NCBI RefSeq assembly: GCF_003002025.1
Contig: NZ_PVZB01000021.1
Span: 1 to 64,000 of the forward strand
Direction: 5' to 3'
DNA: 64,000 nt
DNA from: Paraburkholderia sp. BL25I1N1
GTDB lineage: Bacteria > Pseudomonadota > Gammaproteobacteria > Burkholderiales > Burkholderiaceae
Made by a program: the position numbers and the translations under genes. Shown piece by piece: positions 26,789-36,511 of the stretch (position 1 is its first letter; each line of letters starts with the position of its first letter). The notes beneath the pieces are model-generated. The model was not told where the DNA came from. It saw only the letters and a list, made by a program, of their open reading frames with translations, and did no database searches.

Positions 26789-27748
26789 CTACGCTTCGAT
26801 GGCGGCGGCGGGCGTCGAACCAGCATGTGATTCGACGAAGTCACGATAGGTGGAGGCAATGCCGTCGGCGAGGCCGATCGTGGCCTGCCAGCCCATTTGC
26901 GTCAGGCGTGAAACGTCGAGCAGCTTGCGCGGGGTGCCGTCGGGTTTCGAGGCGTCGAACACGAGTTCGCCTTCGAAGCCGACCACCTTGCAGATGCATT
27001 CGGCCAGCTCGCGAATCGACAGATCCTCGCCCACGCCGACGTTGAAGAGACCTTCCGTCACGTTGTGCTCGAGCACGAACAGCGTGGCCGCGGCAAGGTC
27101 GTCGACATGCAGGAACTCGCGCAGCGGCGTGCCCGATCCCCACACTGTCAAGGCGGCGTCGCCGTTCAGCTTCGCTTCGTGCGCCTTGCGCAGCAGCGCC
27201 GGCAACACGTGGCTGCTCTTCAGATCGTAGTTGTCGTTCGGGCCGTACAGATTGGTCGGCATCAACGCGACGTACTGCGTGTTGTACTCGCGGTTGTACG
27301 CTTCGCACAGCTTCACGCCGGCGATCTTCGCGATCGCATAGGCGTCGTTGGTCGGCTCCAGCGGCGAGGTCAGCAGATACTCCTCGCGGATCGGCTGCGG
27401 ACATTGCTTCGGATAGATGCACGACGAACCGAAGAACACCAGCCGCTCGACCTTGGCGCGATACGCGGCATGGATCACGTTGGTTTCGATCACCAGGTTT
27501 TCGTAGATGAACTCACCCGGCTGCGTCGCGTTCGCGAGAATGCCGCCCACGCGCGCGGCCGCGAGCAGCACCACGTCGATCTTTTCGCTTTCGAAGAAGC
27601 GGTTCACGGCCGCCTGATCCGTGAGATCGAGCTCCTTGCGCGAGCGGGTAATCACGTTCTGATACCCCTCGGCGGCAAGACGCCTGACCAGCGCGGAGCC
27701 GACCATGCCACGGTGGCCCGCGACGAAGATGCGTGCTTGTTTGTTCAT
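26789..27748 (-). CDS. fcl: GDP-L-fucose synthase
   Basis: A 319-residue short-chain dehydrogenase/reductase that converts GDP-4-keto-6-deoxy-mannose to GDP-L-fucose (epimerisation at C3 and C5, then NADPH reduction). The dinucleotide-binding motif GHRGMVGSALVRRL lies at residues 12-25, and the catalytic Ser and Tyr-x3-Lys are in FFGSSCIYPK and YAIAKIAGVKLCE. The run NLYGPNDNYDLKSSHVLPALLRK is highly typical. It lies five bases after gmd, with which it forms the fucose-donor pathway. Confidence 0.96.
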   Translation of the reverse strand: MNKQARIFVAGHRGMVGSALVRRLAAEGYQNVITRSRKELDLTDQAAVNRFFESEKIDVVLLAAARVGGILANATQPGEFIYENLVIETNVIHAAYRAKVERLVFFGSSCIYPKQCPQPIREEYLLTSPLEPTNDAYAIAKIAGVKLCEAYNREYNTQYVALMPTNLYGPNDNYDLKSSHVLPALLRKAHEAKLNGDAALTVWGSGTPLREFLHVDDLAAATLFVLEHNVTEGLFNVGVGEDLSIRELAECICKVVGFEGELVFDASKPDGTPRKLLDVSRLTQMGWQATIGLADGIASTYRDFVESHAGSTPAAAIEA

Positions 27749-27753
27749 CGCCG

Positions 27754-28872
27754 TTACTCGTGATGTTCCAGCGCCGTGAATCCGGCCAGCGTGACAAGCG
27801 CGTCACGTCGAGCGATCTGATAGTCAGAGCGCACCATTTCCTTGACGAGCGAGGCGAACGAGGTGGTCGGCTGCCAGCCGAGTTTCGCATGCGCCTTCGA
27901 CGGATCGCCGAGCAGCGTCTCGACCTCGGCGGGCCGGAAGTAGCGCGGATCGACCCGCACGATCACGTCGCCCGGCGACATCCTGATCTCGCGCCCTTCC
28001 ACCTTTTCGACGATGCCGATTTCGTCCACGCCGGTGCCTTCGAAACGCACGGTGACGCCCAGTTCAGCGGCGGCGTGCTGCACGAACTGACGCACGCTGT
28101 ACTGCACGCCGGTGGCGATCACGTAATCCTCCGGCTGCTCCTGCTGGAGCATGCGCCATTGCATCTCCACGTAGTCGCGCGCATGGCCCCAGTCGCGCAG
28201 CGCCGACAGATTGCCGAGATACAGGGTCTTCTGCATGCCCACCGCGATACGCGCGACAGCGCGCGTGATCTTGCGCGTCACGAACGTCTCGCCGCGCACC
28301 GGCGATTCGTGATTGAACAGAATCCCGTTGCACGCGTAGAGACCGTAAGCCTCGCGATAATTGACGGTGGTCCAGTACGCGAACAGCTTGGCGACCGCAT
28401 ATGGGCTGCGCGGATAGAACGGCGTCGTCTCCGACTGCGGCACCTGCTGCACGAGACCGTATAGCTCCGAGGTCGAGGCCTGGTAGAAGCGCGTTTTCTC
28501 CTGCAAGCCGAGAATGCGGATCGCTTCGAGAATCCGCAAGGCGCCGAGGCCGTCCGCGTTGGCGGTGTATTCCGGCTCCTCGAACGACACCGCGACGTGG
28601 CTCTGCGCGGCGAGGTTATAAATCTCGTCCGGCTCGACGCGCTGGATCACGCGCAAAATGCTGGTCGAGTCAGTCAGATCCGCGTGGTGCAGAAAGAGCC
28701 GCTGGTCCGGATCGTGGGGATCGCGGTAAAGATGATCGATCCGGTCTGTGTTGAACAGGGATGACCTGCGTTTGATGCCGTGTACGTCGTAATCCTTGGC
28801 GAGCAGCAGCTCCGCCAGATACGACCCGTCCTGTCCAGTGATGCCGGTGATCAGCGCGACCTTACGTTTCAT
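27754..28872 (-). CDS. gmd: GDP-mannose 4,6-dehydratase
   Basis: A 372-residue extended SDR enzyme that forms GDP-4-keto-6-deoxy-D-mannose, the precursor of fucose and rhamnose. The NADP-binding motif GITGQDGSYLAELLL is at residues 10-24, followed by the family motif RRSSLFNTDRIDHLY. The active site shows YQASTSELYGLVQ and YAVAKLFAYW (Tyr-x3-Lys). GGAGAAGG precedes the ATG. Together with ManC and Fcl it gives a complete path from mannose-6-phosphate to GDP-fucose, apart from phosphomannomutase, which is absent here. Confidence 0.96.
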   Translation of the reverse strand: MKRKVALITGITGQDGSYLAELLLAKDYDVHGIKRRSSLFNTDRIDHLYRDPHDPDQRLFLHHADLTDSTSILRVIQRVEPDEIYNLAAQSHVAVSFEEPEYTANADGLGALRILEAIRILGLQEKTRFYQASTSELYGLVQQVPQSETTPFYPRSPYAVAKLFAYWTTVNYREAYGLYACNGILFNHESPVRGETFVTRKITRAVARIAVGMQKTLYLGNLSALRDWGHARDYVEMQWRMLQQEQPEDYVIATGVQYSVRQFVQHAAAELGVTVRFEGTGVDEIGIVEKVEGREIRMSPGDVIVRVDPRYFRPAEVETLLGDPSKAHAKLGWQPTTSFASLVKEMVRSDYQIARRDALVTLAGFTALEHHE

Positions 28873-28960
28873 GGAGCCTTCTCCTCGTTAACCTGTGCAA
28901 TCCGAGTGCCGGAAGCCTGGCTGCGCGGCTTTGTTGCGCCGCCCGCCGTCGGCCGCTGCC

Positions 28961-31195
28961 TCAACCGGCAATGCTGTCGTAGCCGTAGTAGCCGCCCTGA
29001 TAGCCCGAGCCGAGGAACGCACCTTCCTGCGGCACATCGGTCAACAGAACGCCTCTCAGCCCCACGCCGCCATTGCGCAGCCGCTTGGCCGTCTCCATGA
29101 CTTCGTTGAGCGGATGGCGGCCGTGGCGCACCACCAGCAGCGTCGTGCCCGCATACTTGCCGATCACCGTCGAATCGGTCACCGCGAGAACCGGCGGCGT
29201 GTCGACAATCACGAGGTCGTAGTGCGACTTCAGTTCTTCGAGCATCGTTTCGAAGCGCTTGCTCATCAGCAGTTCGGCCGGATGCGAGGGCAGCGTGCCC
29301 TTGGCAAGCACGTCGAGACCCGGCAGCACATCGCGCTGAATCATCGAACTCAGGTCGCCGCCGCTCAGCACATCGGACAGACCCGGCTGATGCGCGACAC
29401 CGAAATGCGAATGCACGTCGCCGCGCCGCATATCGCCGTCGATAATCAGCACGCGCTTGTTCGCCGACGCCACCAGCGCCGCCAGATTCACCGACAGAAA
29501 CGACTTGCCGGAATCGGGCCGCGAGCCGGTGATCATCACCACGTTGTTCTCGGCGTGATCGAGCGAGAGCTGCAGCGAGGTGCGTAGATTGCGCACGCCT
29601 TCCACGGCGATGTCTTCGGGCGCCTGCTGCGCCAGCACATGCAGTCCGCGACGGCGCAGCATGACGTTTTCCTGCAGCTTCAACTGCGTCTGGCTGCGCG
29701 GCACCACGGCGAACACCGGCACGCCGAGCATGCCTTCGAGTTCGTCCGGACGTTCAACGCCGCCGTACATCGCGCGCTTGAAGAAGGTCAGCAGAATGCC
29801 GAGCACGAGGCCGCCGCCGAGCGCGATCAGGATCGCGATCACGCGTTTCGGCCGCACGGGTTCATCAGGCGCTTCGGCGAAATCGACCACGCGCACGTTG
29901 CCCACTTGTCCCGCCTTCGCCACGCGCAGTTGCTGCGCGCTGTTCAGCAGATTGGTGTACAGCTCCGTATCGACGTGCACGTCGCGCAGCAGACGCAAGG
30001 CGGTCTGCTCCGTATCCGGCATCACCGCCACGCTGCGGTTCATGTTGGCCGCGGCGCCTTGCAATGCGGCGATCTGCGCGTCGAGCGAGGCCACCGCCGG
30101 GTGATTCGCCGTGAAGCGTTGCGACATCTCCGCGCGTTGCTGCTGCAGATCCATCAGCTTGGTTTTGTTATCGACGATCTGTTGCAGCAGCAGGCGGCTT
30201 TCTTCGCCCAGGTCGACCGTGCCATGCGTGTTGCGGAACTTGTTGTAGCGTTGCTCGGCGTCGTCGAGTTCCTTGCGCAAGCCCGGCAGTTGCTGATCGA
30301 GGAAGGCCAGCATATGCTCGGCTTCGGTCGAACGGCTCTCCACATCCTGACGCACGAACTCGCGCGCCATGCTGTTGACGATCGCCGCCGTCAAGCCGGC
30401 GTCGCCGCCTTCCAGACTCGCGCGGATCACACCGGATTGCAGCGTGGTTTCCTGCACCAGCAAAGCCTTTTGTAAACGGTCCACGGTGCTTAACGTCGAG
30501 GCGCGCTGCAATTCGAAACGCGAGCCGGCAGGGCCGACCAGCTTATCGACGCGCAGCGTGATCGGGCCGTCGGCCGTATCCGTTTCGACGGTTTCGCCGA
30601 CTTTCCCCGACAGAATCGCAATGCCGTTCTTGTCCCGCAGTACGTACGACCCGTCATTGCCGGAAATCAGCGTGAAGGTCGTGTCGTACATTTCCTTCGA
30701 CGTGTCGAACTGCGACACCGAAATGCTCTCGTCACCCCATGCATAGCCGGACAGGTTAATGAACTGCGGCAACTTGAAGCCCCATTGCCCGTTCACCAAC
30801 CCCGCGATCATTCCGCCGATAAACGGAAAATAGCGCGGCGCAGCCGTGATATCGAGGTGCAGTTTCTTGACGGTCTCTTCCGTGACGAGCCGCGACTTCA
30901 GCAACTCGATCTCCGCCGCCGTCGAAGGCTTGGTGTCGAACATGCCGGTGAGCGGCGGCAATGAATCCTTGCCGTTCGCATTGGCATTCGCCGTCTTGTC
31001 CTCTACGTGAAACAGAACATCCGCGCGGTACGTCGGCGGCGCGAGGAAAGCGTACGCGCATCCCAGCGCGAGCGCGATCAGCGTCACCACGACGATCGTG
31101 CGCCAACCTCGCACGATCGTGCGCAGATAGTCCGACAGGTGAAGCTCGTCCGGACCGGACACGTCGGTGTAACGGTTTTCAAAGTTGATTGCCAT
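28961..31195 (-). CDS. wzc: Polysaccharide co-polymerase and tyrosine autokinase (Wzc type)
   Basis: A 744-residue inner-membrane protein that controls chain length and export. The N-terminal Wzz domain with the first membrane span (about residues 32-52) is followed by a long coiled-coil periplasmic region (around residues 250-430) and a second span near residue 450. The cytoplasmic kinase has Walker A GSRPDSGKS (about residues 555-563), Walker A' LIIDGD and Walker B DLVIVDTPP. The tail YQGGYYGYDSIAG provides a tyrosine cluster for autophosphorylation. The ATG at 31195 is chosen over a GTG nine bases earlier. No low-molecular-weight tyrosine phosphatase lies in the locus. Confidence 0.95.
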   Translation of the reverse strand: MAINFENRYTDVSGPDELHLSDYLRTIVRGWRTIVVVTLIALALGCAYAFLAPPTYRADVLFHVEDKTANANANGKDSLPPLTGMFDTKPSTAAEIELLKSRLVTEETVKKLHLDITAAPRYFPFIGGMIAGLVNGQWGFKLPQFINLSGYAWGDESISVSQFDTSKEMYDTTFTLISGNDGSYVLRDKNGIAILSGKVGETVETDTADGPITLRVDKLVGPAGSRFELQRASTLSTVDRLQKALLVQETTLQSGVIRASLEGGDAGLTAAIVNSMAREFVRQDVESRSTEAEHMLAFLDQQLPGLRKELDDAEQRYNKFRNTHGTVDLGEESRLLLQQIVDNKTKLMDLQQQRAEMSQRFTANHPAVASLDAQIAALQGAAANMNRSVAVMPDTEQTALRLLRDVHVDTELYTNLLNSAQQLRVAKAGQVGNVRVVDFAEAPDEPVRPKRVIAILIALGGGLVLGILLTFFKRAMYGGVERPDELEGMLGVPVFAVVPRSQTQLKLQENVMLRRRGLHVLAQQAPEDIAVEGVRNLRTSLQLSLDHAENNVVMITGSRPDSGKSFLSVNLAALVASANKRVLIIDGDMRRGDVHSHFGVAHQPGLSDVLSGGDLSSMIQRDVLPGLDVLAKGTLPSHPAELLMSKRFETMLEELKSHYDLVIVDTPPVLAVTDSTVIGKYAGTTLLVVRHGRHPLNEVMETAKRLRNGGVGLRGVLLTDVPQEGAFLGSGYQGGYYGYDSIAG

Positions 31196-31244
31196 TTTCT
31201 TCACCCAACAAGGTCCGGAGGTTCAAGTTCACGCTGTGCGGTTA

Positions 31245-32384
31245 CTATTTCGCGAGGACGGCGCCCGTCACAGCCGCGTTGATCGCCGGCAGCAGCAGGT
31301 TCAACACACGGTTGAAGCGGACCAACCCGCCTTGACCGACATACACCACGTCTTTCGGCTGCAGTTCGAACTGATTCGCGAGCACCATCGACACCGGCGA
31401 GGTCGCGTCGAGGTGGTACACCTCAGGCGTTTCGCTCGTCGAGTTGCGGATCACGAACAGTTGCCGCGCCGCGGCCGTGTTCGAGTCGAAGCTGCCGCTG
31501 TCCGAGATGGCCTGCGAAAGCGTCAACGAACCGTTGCGCATCGGCAGGATGGTCGCCGGCTTGTTGACTTCGCCCATCACGTAGACACCGCTGTCTTCAC
31601 GCGACGCCACCCGCAGCACGTCGCCCGGTTGCAGGTAGATGTCCGACGGATTGCGGCCGCGCTTGATCAGGTCGTCCACGTTCAAGTGATACGGCACGCC
31701 GTTGCGGAGCAACACCACGCGGCTGCGATCCGCATTGGCGCTGAGGCCGCCGGCCTGGCCGATCGCGTTCGTCAGCGACATCGGAATGTCGGTAACCGAC
31801 AGCGCGCCAGGCGTGCGCACTTCGCCGTCGATATAAACCTGCTGCGCGCGGAACGAAGCCACCCGCACCGTCACTTCCGGCTTCTGGTACACCTTGCTCA
31901 GACGCTTGTAGAGCTCCTTCTGGATCGTCGTGGCGTCCTTGCCGGCCACATGTACCGTACCGGCATATGGGAACTGCACGTCGCCGTTTTCGTCGATCAG
32001 GAAGCCGGCTGCGGCGTCCGACGTTTTCGCGTTCTGCTGCGGCTGGCCGAGCGCGGCCGCGAGTTCCGGGTGATCCCACACGACGATCTGCAGCACGTCG
32101 CCGGGGCCGACCTTGTAAGCGGTCGGCTTGCCGAACAGTGCGGTCGTTGCCGGCGGCAGCGTCGACGCCATTTGCGCCTGGTTCATCTTGCGCAGCAGCG
32201 AGAGATTGATATCGGTAATCGGAATCTGCTGTTGCTGCGACGGCTCAGTACTGTAATCACCACCGGTGTCCTGAATGGCGGCCGGTGTGATCATCCGCTG
32301 GCCGGGCGCGATTCCGCATCCAGAAAGCAGTGTTGCCGTAGCGAAAACCAGGAGACTTCCCGTGCGTAGACCAAGCGAGCTCAT
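31245..32384 (-). CDS. wza: Outer-membrane polysaccharide export protein (Wza type)
   Basis: A 379-residue lipoprotein that forms the octameric outer-membrane EPS channel. The signal peptide ends in lipobox LSGC (about residues 19-22). The PES domain carries YKVGPGDVLQIVVWDHPEL, followed by SLBB-type domains (VYIDGEVRTPGALSV, then YLQPGDVLRVASREDSGVYVMGEV) and an amphipathic C-terminal helix (NRVLNLLLPAINAAVTGAV). A strong AGGAGG site precedes the ATG at 32384; the reading frame continues upstream without another good start. Confidence 0.96.
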   Translation of the reverse strand: MSSLGLRTGSLLVFATATLLSGCGIAPGQRMITPAAIQDTGGDYSTEPSQQQQIPITDINLSLLRKMNQAQMASTLPPATTALFGKPTAYKVGPGDVLQIVVWDHPELAAALGQPQQNAKTSDAAAGFLIDENGDVQFPYAGTVHVAGKDATTIQKELYKRLSKVYQKPEVTVRVASFRAQQVYIDGEVRTPGALSVTDIPMSLTNAIGQAGGLSANADRSRVVLLRNGVPYHLNVDDLIKRGRNPSDIYLQPGDVLRVASREDSGVYVMGEVNKPATILPMRNGSLTLSQAISDSGSFDSNTAAARQLFVIRNSTSETPEVYHLDATSPVSMVLANQFELQPKDVVYVGQGGLVRFNRVLNLLLPAINAAVTGAVLAK

Positions 32385-32449
32385 GATGTTCCTCCTTGTG
32401 CCACGGCGTTTTTCCTCAAGGGACGAAGCGCGCAGCGTTTTGTTAACAA

Positions 32450-33835
32450 CTAATAAGCGTTTCGATGCACCAGTCCGGCGACTATCGTCGCGCCGATAAT
32501 CCGCATGTCGAGCGCGAACGACCAATGGCCCAGGTAATACAGGTCATGTTCGACGCGACGTTCCATCTTCTCGATGCGGTCGGTTTCGCCACGAAAACCG
32601 TTGATCTGTGCCCACCCCGTGATCCCCGGTTTTATGCGGTAGCGATTGATATAGCCCGCGACCACTTTCTGATAGAGGTCGTCGTGCTCGAGTGCATGGG
32701 GACGCGGTCCTACGACCGACATGTCGCCACGCAACACGTTAAAGAATTGAGGCAATTCGTCGAGGCTCGTGCGGCGCAGGAAGGCGCCCACTTTCGTGAC
32801 TCGCGGATCGTTACGCGTAGCTTGCCTGACGGTGCCTTTTTGCTCCGTGTGCAACCGCATAGAACGGAACTTATAGATCGTGAACACGCGACCGTCGGCG
32901 CCTTTGCGTTTCTGTTTGAACAGAACCGGACCGCGCGAGGACAGCTTTACCGCGATCGCGATGACGAGCATGACCGGTGCGAGCGCGATCAAGGCGGTCA
33001 AGGCGAACAGGCGGTCGAAGATTTCCTTCTTCAGCATCGAGTTCGCGGACAGCGGCGAAGCCACCAGATTGATCGCCGGCACGCCGAGCAGATCGATCAC
33101 GCCGCTGCCCTCGAATAGCGCGAGGCTGCGCACGTCCGGCATGAAACGGATGTTCACCAGGTCGTCGCGGAATTCGCTGACCAGCGAACAGATCAGCGGC
33201 TCTTCGGAAAGCGACAGCATCAGCCACAGTTCGTGGACGTCGTTGGTCCGCATGTAGCCGGCCAGCGCGTCGACCGTGTCGAACACCGGGACTCCGGGGC
33301 TCGCGACCGGCGACACATCCGGACGCGCGTTGTACACGGCCGTGGCGCGAAAACCGGTAGTCGGCGCGGCGTTGATCCGGCGAATGATCGCGTCGCACTG
33401 CGAGCCGCTGCCGACGATCGCGACCTGATGCAGATTCAGTCCCGCGCTGCGTGCCCTCGCCAATACGGCGTGCGTCATCAGGCGGTACGCGATCAGCAGG
33501 CCGCCGGTCACCGCCGTCCAGTATGAGAACCACAGCCGTGACACGAAGTCGATACGATGCAGCGAATACATCAGCACGAGCGCGCTGACCTGCACCATCA
33601 GCCACGCGAGCGACACCTGGCCGGCCAGCACCAGCTTGGAGCGGCCGCGCCATGATTCGTAGACGCCGAACGCCGGAAAGATAGCCAACGCGAAAGCGGC
33701 GGAAAACATCACGAGGGCCCAATAGAATCCGGATTGAGCGAGGTAGTCAAAGCGGATCTGCGACGCCACCGCCGCACCCACCAATACCAATGCAACATCG
33801 AAAACTCGCGCGAGCAAATCCTGAAACTTGCGCAT
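32450..33835 (-). CDS. wcaJ: Undecaprenyl-phosphate sugar-1-phosphate transferase (WcaJ/BceB type)
   Basis: A 461-residue polyisoprenyl-phosphate hexose-1-phosphate transferase that starts each EPS repeat on the lipid carrier, usually with glucose-1-phosphate. Four hydrophobic segments fill the first 120 residues, followed by a nucleotide-binding-like CoA region (VAIVGSGSQCDAIIRRI), a fifth segment around 275-295, and the catalytic domain with KFRSMRLHTE, RRTSLDELPQFFNVLRGDMSVVGPRP and the closing RYRIKPGITGWAQINGFRG. AGGTG lies before the ATG at 33835. It is the first committed assembly gene after ManC. Confidence 0.95.
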   Translation of the reverse strand: MRKFQDLLARVFDVALVLVGAAVASQIRFDYLAQSGFYWALVMFSAAFALAIFPAFGVYESWRGRSKLVLAGQVSLAWLMVQVSALVLMYSLHRIDFVSRLWFSYWTAVTGGLLIAYRLMTHAVLARARSAGLNLHQVAIVGSGSQCDAIIRRINAAPTTGFRATAVYNARPDVSPVASPGVPVFDTVDALAGYMRTNDVHELWLMLSLSEEPLICSLVSEFRDDLVNIRFMPDVRSLALFEGSGVIDLLGVPAINLVASPLSANSMLKKEIFDRLFALTALIALAPVMLVIAIAVKLSSRGPVLFKQKRKGADGRVFTIYKFRSMRLHTEQKGTVRQATRNDPRVTKVGAFLRRTSLDELPQFFNVLRGDMSVVGPRPHALEHDDLYQKVVAGYINRYRIKPGITGWAQINGFRGETDRIEKMERRVEHDLYYLGHWSFALDMRIIGATIVAGLVHRNAY

Positions 33836-33888
33836 TCTGGTCACCTCGTTCTTGCCGTTCTTGTCCGCAGTTGAATCCGGCGTGCTGT

Positions 33889-35436
33889 TTAGGAGCAGCG
33901 GCCGTAGTTGTCGTTGAACCTCACAATGTCGTCTTCGCCGAGATAAGCGCCTGACTGGATTTCAATGATTTCGAGCGGCACCTTGCCCGGGTTTTCGAGC
34001 CGGTGCTTGATGCCGAGCGGGATATAGGTCGATTCGTTTTCGCTCAACAGAAACTGCTCTTCGCCGCGCGTGACGAGCGCCGTACCGCGCACGACGACCC
34101 AGTGTTCCGCGCGGTGGTGATGCAATTGCAACGACAGTTGCGCGCCCGGCGTCACCACGATGCGCTTGACCTGGAAACGCTCGCCATGGTCGATCGAATC
34201 GTAGAAACCCCAAGGACGGCGCACCTTGCGGTGCGCGTCGGCCTCCGGCGCGTGCTGCGCCTTGATGCGCGACACCAGCCCCTTCACGTCCTGCACGTGC
34301 GAGCGGTCGACCACCAGCACCGCGTCCGCGGTTTCGACCACCACGACGTTGGTGGTGCCGACACAGGCAACCAGCCGGCCTTCCGAATGCGCATAGCTGG
34401 AGAACGCCCCTTCGAACGTCACACGGCCGCGTCCTGCGTTGCCGTTGGCGTCCTTCTCCATCGCGGCCCAAACGGCGTCCCAGGAACCCAGGTCGGACCA
34501 GCCGGCATTCAGTCCGATCACGACGCCTGCCGGTGTCGCCGGCGCGCTGTCTGGTGTGTCGGGGCCGACAGTCTCGGTGAGGCGCTCCATCACCGCGTAG
34601 TCGATCGAGTTGGCGGGCGCACCCAGAAATGCATCGACCAATGGCCGGAAATACGCACCGTCCATGCGGCCGCCCGTGAATGCGCGTTCGCAGGCCGAGT
34701 GCATGTCCGGTTGCAGACGCTTCAACGTGTCCAGCCACACGCTGGCGCGGACGATGAAGATGCCGCTGTTCCACCAGTACATGCCCGCCGCCACATACTT
34801 CGCCGCGAGTTCTTCCGCGGGCTTTTCGACGAAACCGTCGATCGCATGACCGCCGCCCGCCAGTTCGGCGCCGACGCGGATATAACCGAAGCCGGTGTCG
34901 GGGCGCGTGGGCGGCACGCCCAGTGTCGCGATCGAACCCTGCTCGGCGTAGCGCGCTGCGAGTTCCAGCGCGGCCTGCAAGGCGGGCACGTCGGCGATCG
35001 AATGATCCGCCGGCATGACGACGAGAATCGCGTCGCGGCCCTCCGAGCACGCCAGCGACGCCGCCAGCGTCAATGCGGGTGCCGTATCGCGACGAGCGGG
35101 CTCGACAATAAGACGAGCGTCGACGCCATTTTCATGAAGTTGTTCTGCGATCACGAAGCGATGTTCTTCGCCGCATACGATGATCGGCGAGGCATCCACG
35201 CTCCAGCCGGCCGGAAAGCCGTCCATGCGCCGCGCGGTAGCTTGCAGCAGCGAGTCGGAACCGACGACGTCGATCAGTTGCTTCGGATAGTTTTCCCGCG
35301 ATACCGGCCACAGGCGCGTGCCGGAGCCGCCCGCCAGAATGACTGGAACAATGCGCGTGGAACCCGCGCCCGCCGTCGCGGCACCCGCCGCATGCGTGCC
35401 GGCCGACGCGGCGCCTACAGCTCCCTGAGTCAACAT
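33889..35436 (-). CDS. manC: Mannose-1-phosphate guanylyltransferase/mannose-6-phosphate isomerase
   Basis: A 515-residue bifunctional enzyme (BceA/AlgA/ManC type). The nucleotidyltransferase domain begins VPVILAGGSGTRLWPVSRENYPKQ (split near residue 30-53) with the signature GGSGTRLWP; FVEKPAEELAAKYVAAG and YWWNSGIFIV follow. The C-terminal cupin has VKRIVVTPGAQLSLQLHHHRAEHWVVV, carrying metal-binding His of the isomerase. A low-complexity Ala/Gly stretch occupies residues 5-27. AGGA lies nine bases before the ATG at 35436. The enzyme supplies GDP-mannose for gmd and for mannosyltransferases. Confidence 0.95.
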   Translation of the reverse strand: MLTQGAVGAASAGTHAAGAATAGAGSTRIVPVILAGGSGTRLWPVSRENYPKQLIDVVGSDSLLQATARRMDGFPAGWSVDASPIIVCGEEHRFVIAEQLHENGVDARLIVEPARRDTAPALTLAASLACSEGRDAILVVMPADHSIADVPALQAALELAARYAEQGSIATLGVPPTRPDTGFGYIRVGAELAGGGHAIDGFVEKPAEELAAKYVAAGMYWWNSGIFIVRASVWLDTLKRLQPDMHSACERAFTGGRMDGAYFRPLVDAFLGAPANSIDYAVMERLTETVGPDTPDSAPATPAGVVIGLNAGWSDLGSWDAVWAAMEKDANGNAGRGRVTFEGAFSSYAHSEGRLVACVGTTNVVVVETADAVLVVDRSHVQDVKGLVSRIKAQHAPEADAHRKVRRPWGFYDSIDHGERFQVKRIVVTPGAQLSLQLHHHRAEHWVVVRGTALVTRGEEQFLLSENESTYIPLGIKHRLENPGKVPLEIIEIQSGAYLGEDDIVRFNDNYGRCS

Positions 35437-35521
35437 ATTCGCATTCCTTATAATTCCCAAAGTCGATGGAAGTACGGACCGGATGCCGTGTTGCCACACG
35501 GCTCGCCGGCTGGCCCCGTCG

Positions 35522-36511
35522 CTATTCGCCGACTAGTCGGCGACTTTGAATTCGAAATTCGGTCGGCGAAATTCTCATCCGCTTACGAAACACTTTCGCG
35601 AGTCGATCGCCGTTGCCCATGCCGGTGCGGCGGGCTATCTTGTCGACCGGCAATTCCGATTCGGTCAACAGGCTGCAGGTCACCGCAAGGCGCTCGTGCA
35701 ACAGAAAACTCGAGGGCGTAATGCCCATTTCCATCTTGAAGCGGCGCAGAAAGTTGCGCTCGCTCATCGCGGCGAACTGCGCCGCGTCGGCAATCGAAAT
35801 CGCCTGCTGGCAATTCTCTTGCAGCCAGCGAGCTGCCGCGCGCACCTTGTCGCCGGGACTCAGGCCGCCGTCTTCGCCGAGCAGCGGCGCGAGATTCGAG
35901 CATGAGTCCGCCAGCAGACGCTCGGCGACGGTACGCGCCGTGGCGCCGCCGAGATCGCGCTTGATCATGGCGAGCGCGCTTCGCATCGATTCGAGACGAT
36001 CGCCCGCATCGGCCGTCTGCTCAGGCTGGCGCGCCGGCGTCGGCGCCGACTGTGCATGCGCATCGCCAAGCTCGTGGTTGTCGGGCACGAACGCCGCCTC
36101 GAGCAACGCGCGACCTTCCGCGATCGGCCGGATCATGCCGGTATTGCGGCGCACACGGCGCAGCCACGCAATCAGGCGTTCGTCGTTGGCGGCAGCCAAT
36201 GCGCCTTTGCCACCCGCTACATACAACGCGTCGAAACCGCCGTAATGCCGCGCGTCGAGTCCGTCGGTCCAGACCCGCAGCGCGGACGACGAAGTCACCA
36301 TGCCGCCGTCGGCCGACAGGAACGAAACGTCGTATAACCAACCGCCCGAGCCGGACGAAGCCATTTCGTTGGCTGCCTGGAACACCTCGGCGACAACCCC
36401 TGCTCCCTGCAGCGAGCAGTCGTTGAACATCAGTATCGCGATGCGACGCATACCCTTGCTCGGAGCGTGCACCCAGCGCAGCATTGCGGACTCGAGACTC
36501 GCGCAGGTCAT
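35522..36511 (-). CDS. GlxA-family AraC-type regulator (DJ-1/PfpI plus AraC)
   Basis: A 329-residue regulator. The N-terminal part (about residues 22-150) is a DJ-1/PfpI-like domain beginning RRIAILMFNDCSLQGAGVVAEVF and including DALYVAGGKGA; the expected nucleophile Cys is not evident in the usual position. The C-terminal region (about residues 225-325) is an AraC helix-turn-helix pair with AAQFAAMSERNFLRRFKMEMGITPSSFLLHERL and DRLAKVFRKRMRISPTEFR. The second ATG (36511) is preferred because GAGAGG lies six bases before it; the ATG at 36517 directly follows the site. It heads the EPS core genes in the same direction, with only 85 bases to manC, so it may be cotranscribed with them and regulate them. 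Confidence 0.88.
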   Translation of the reverse strand: MTCASLESAMLRWVHAPSKGMRRIAILMFNDCSLQGAGVVAEVFQAANEMASSGSGGWLYDVSFLSADGGMVTSSSALRVWTDGLDARHYGGFDALYVAGGKGALAAANDERLIAWLRRVRRNTGMIRPIAEGRALLEAAFVPDNHELGDAHAQSAPTPARQPEQTADAGDRLESMRSALAMIKRDLGGATARTVAERLLADSCSNLAPLLGEDGGLSPGDKVRAAARWLQENCQQAISIADAAQFAAMSERNFLRRFKMEMGITPSSFLLHERLAVTCSLLTESELPVDKIARRTGMGNGDRLAKVFRKRMRISPTEFRIQSRRLVGE

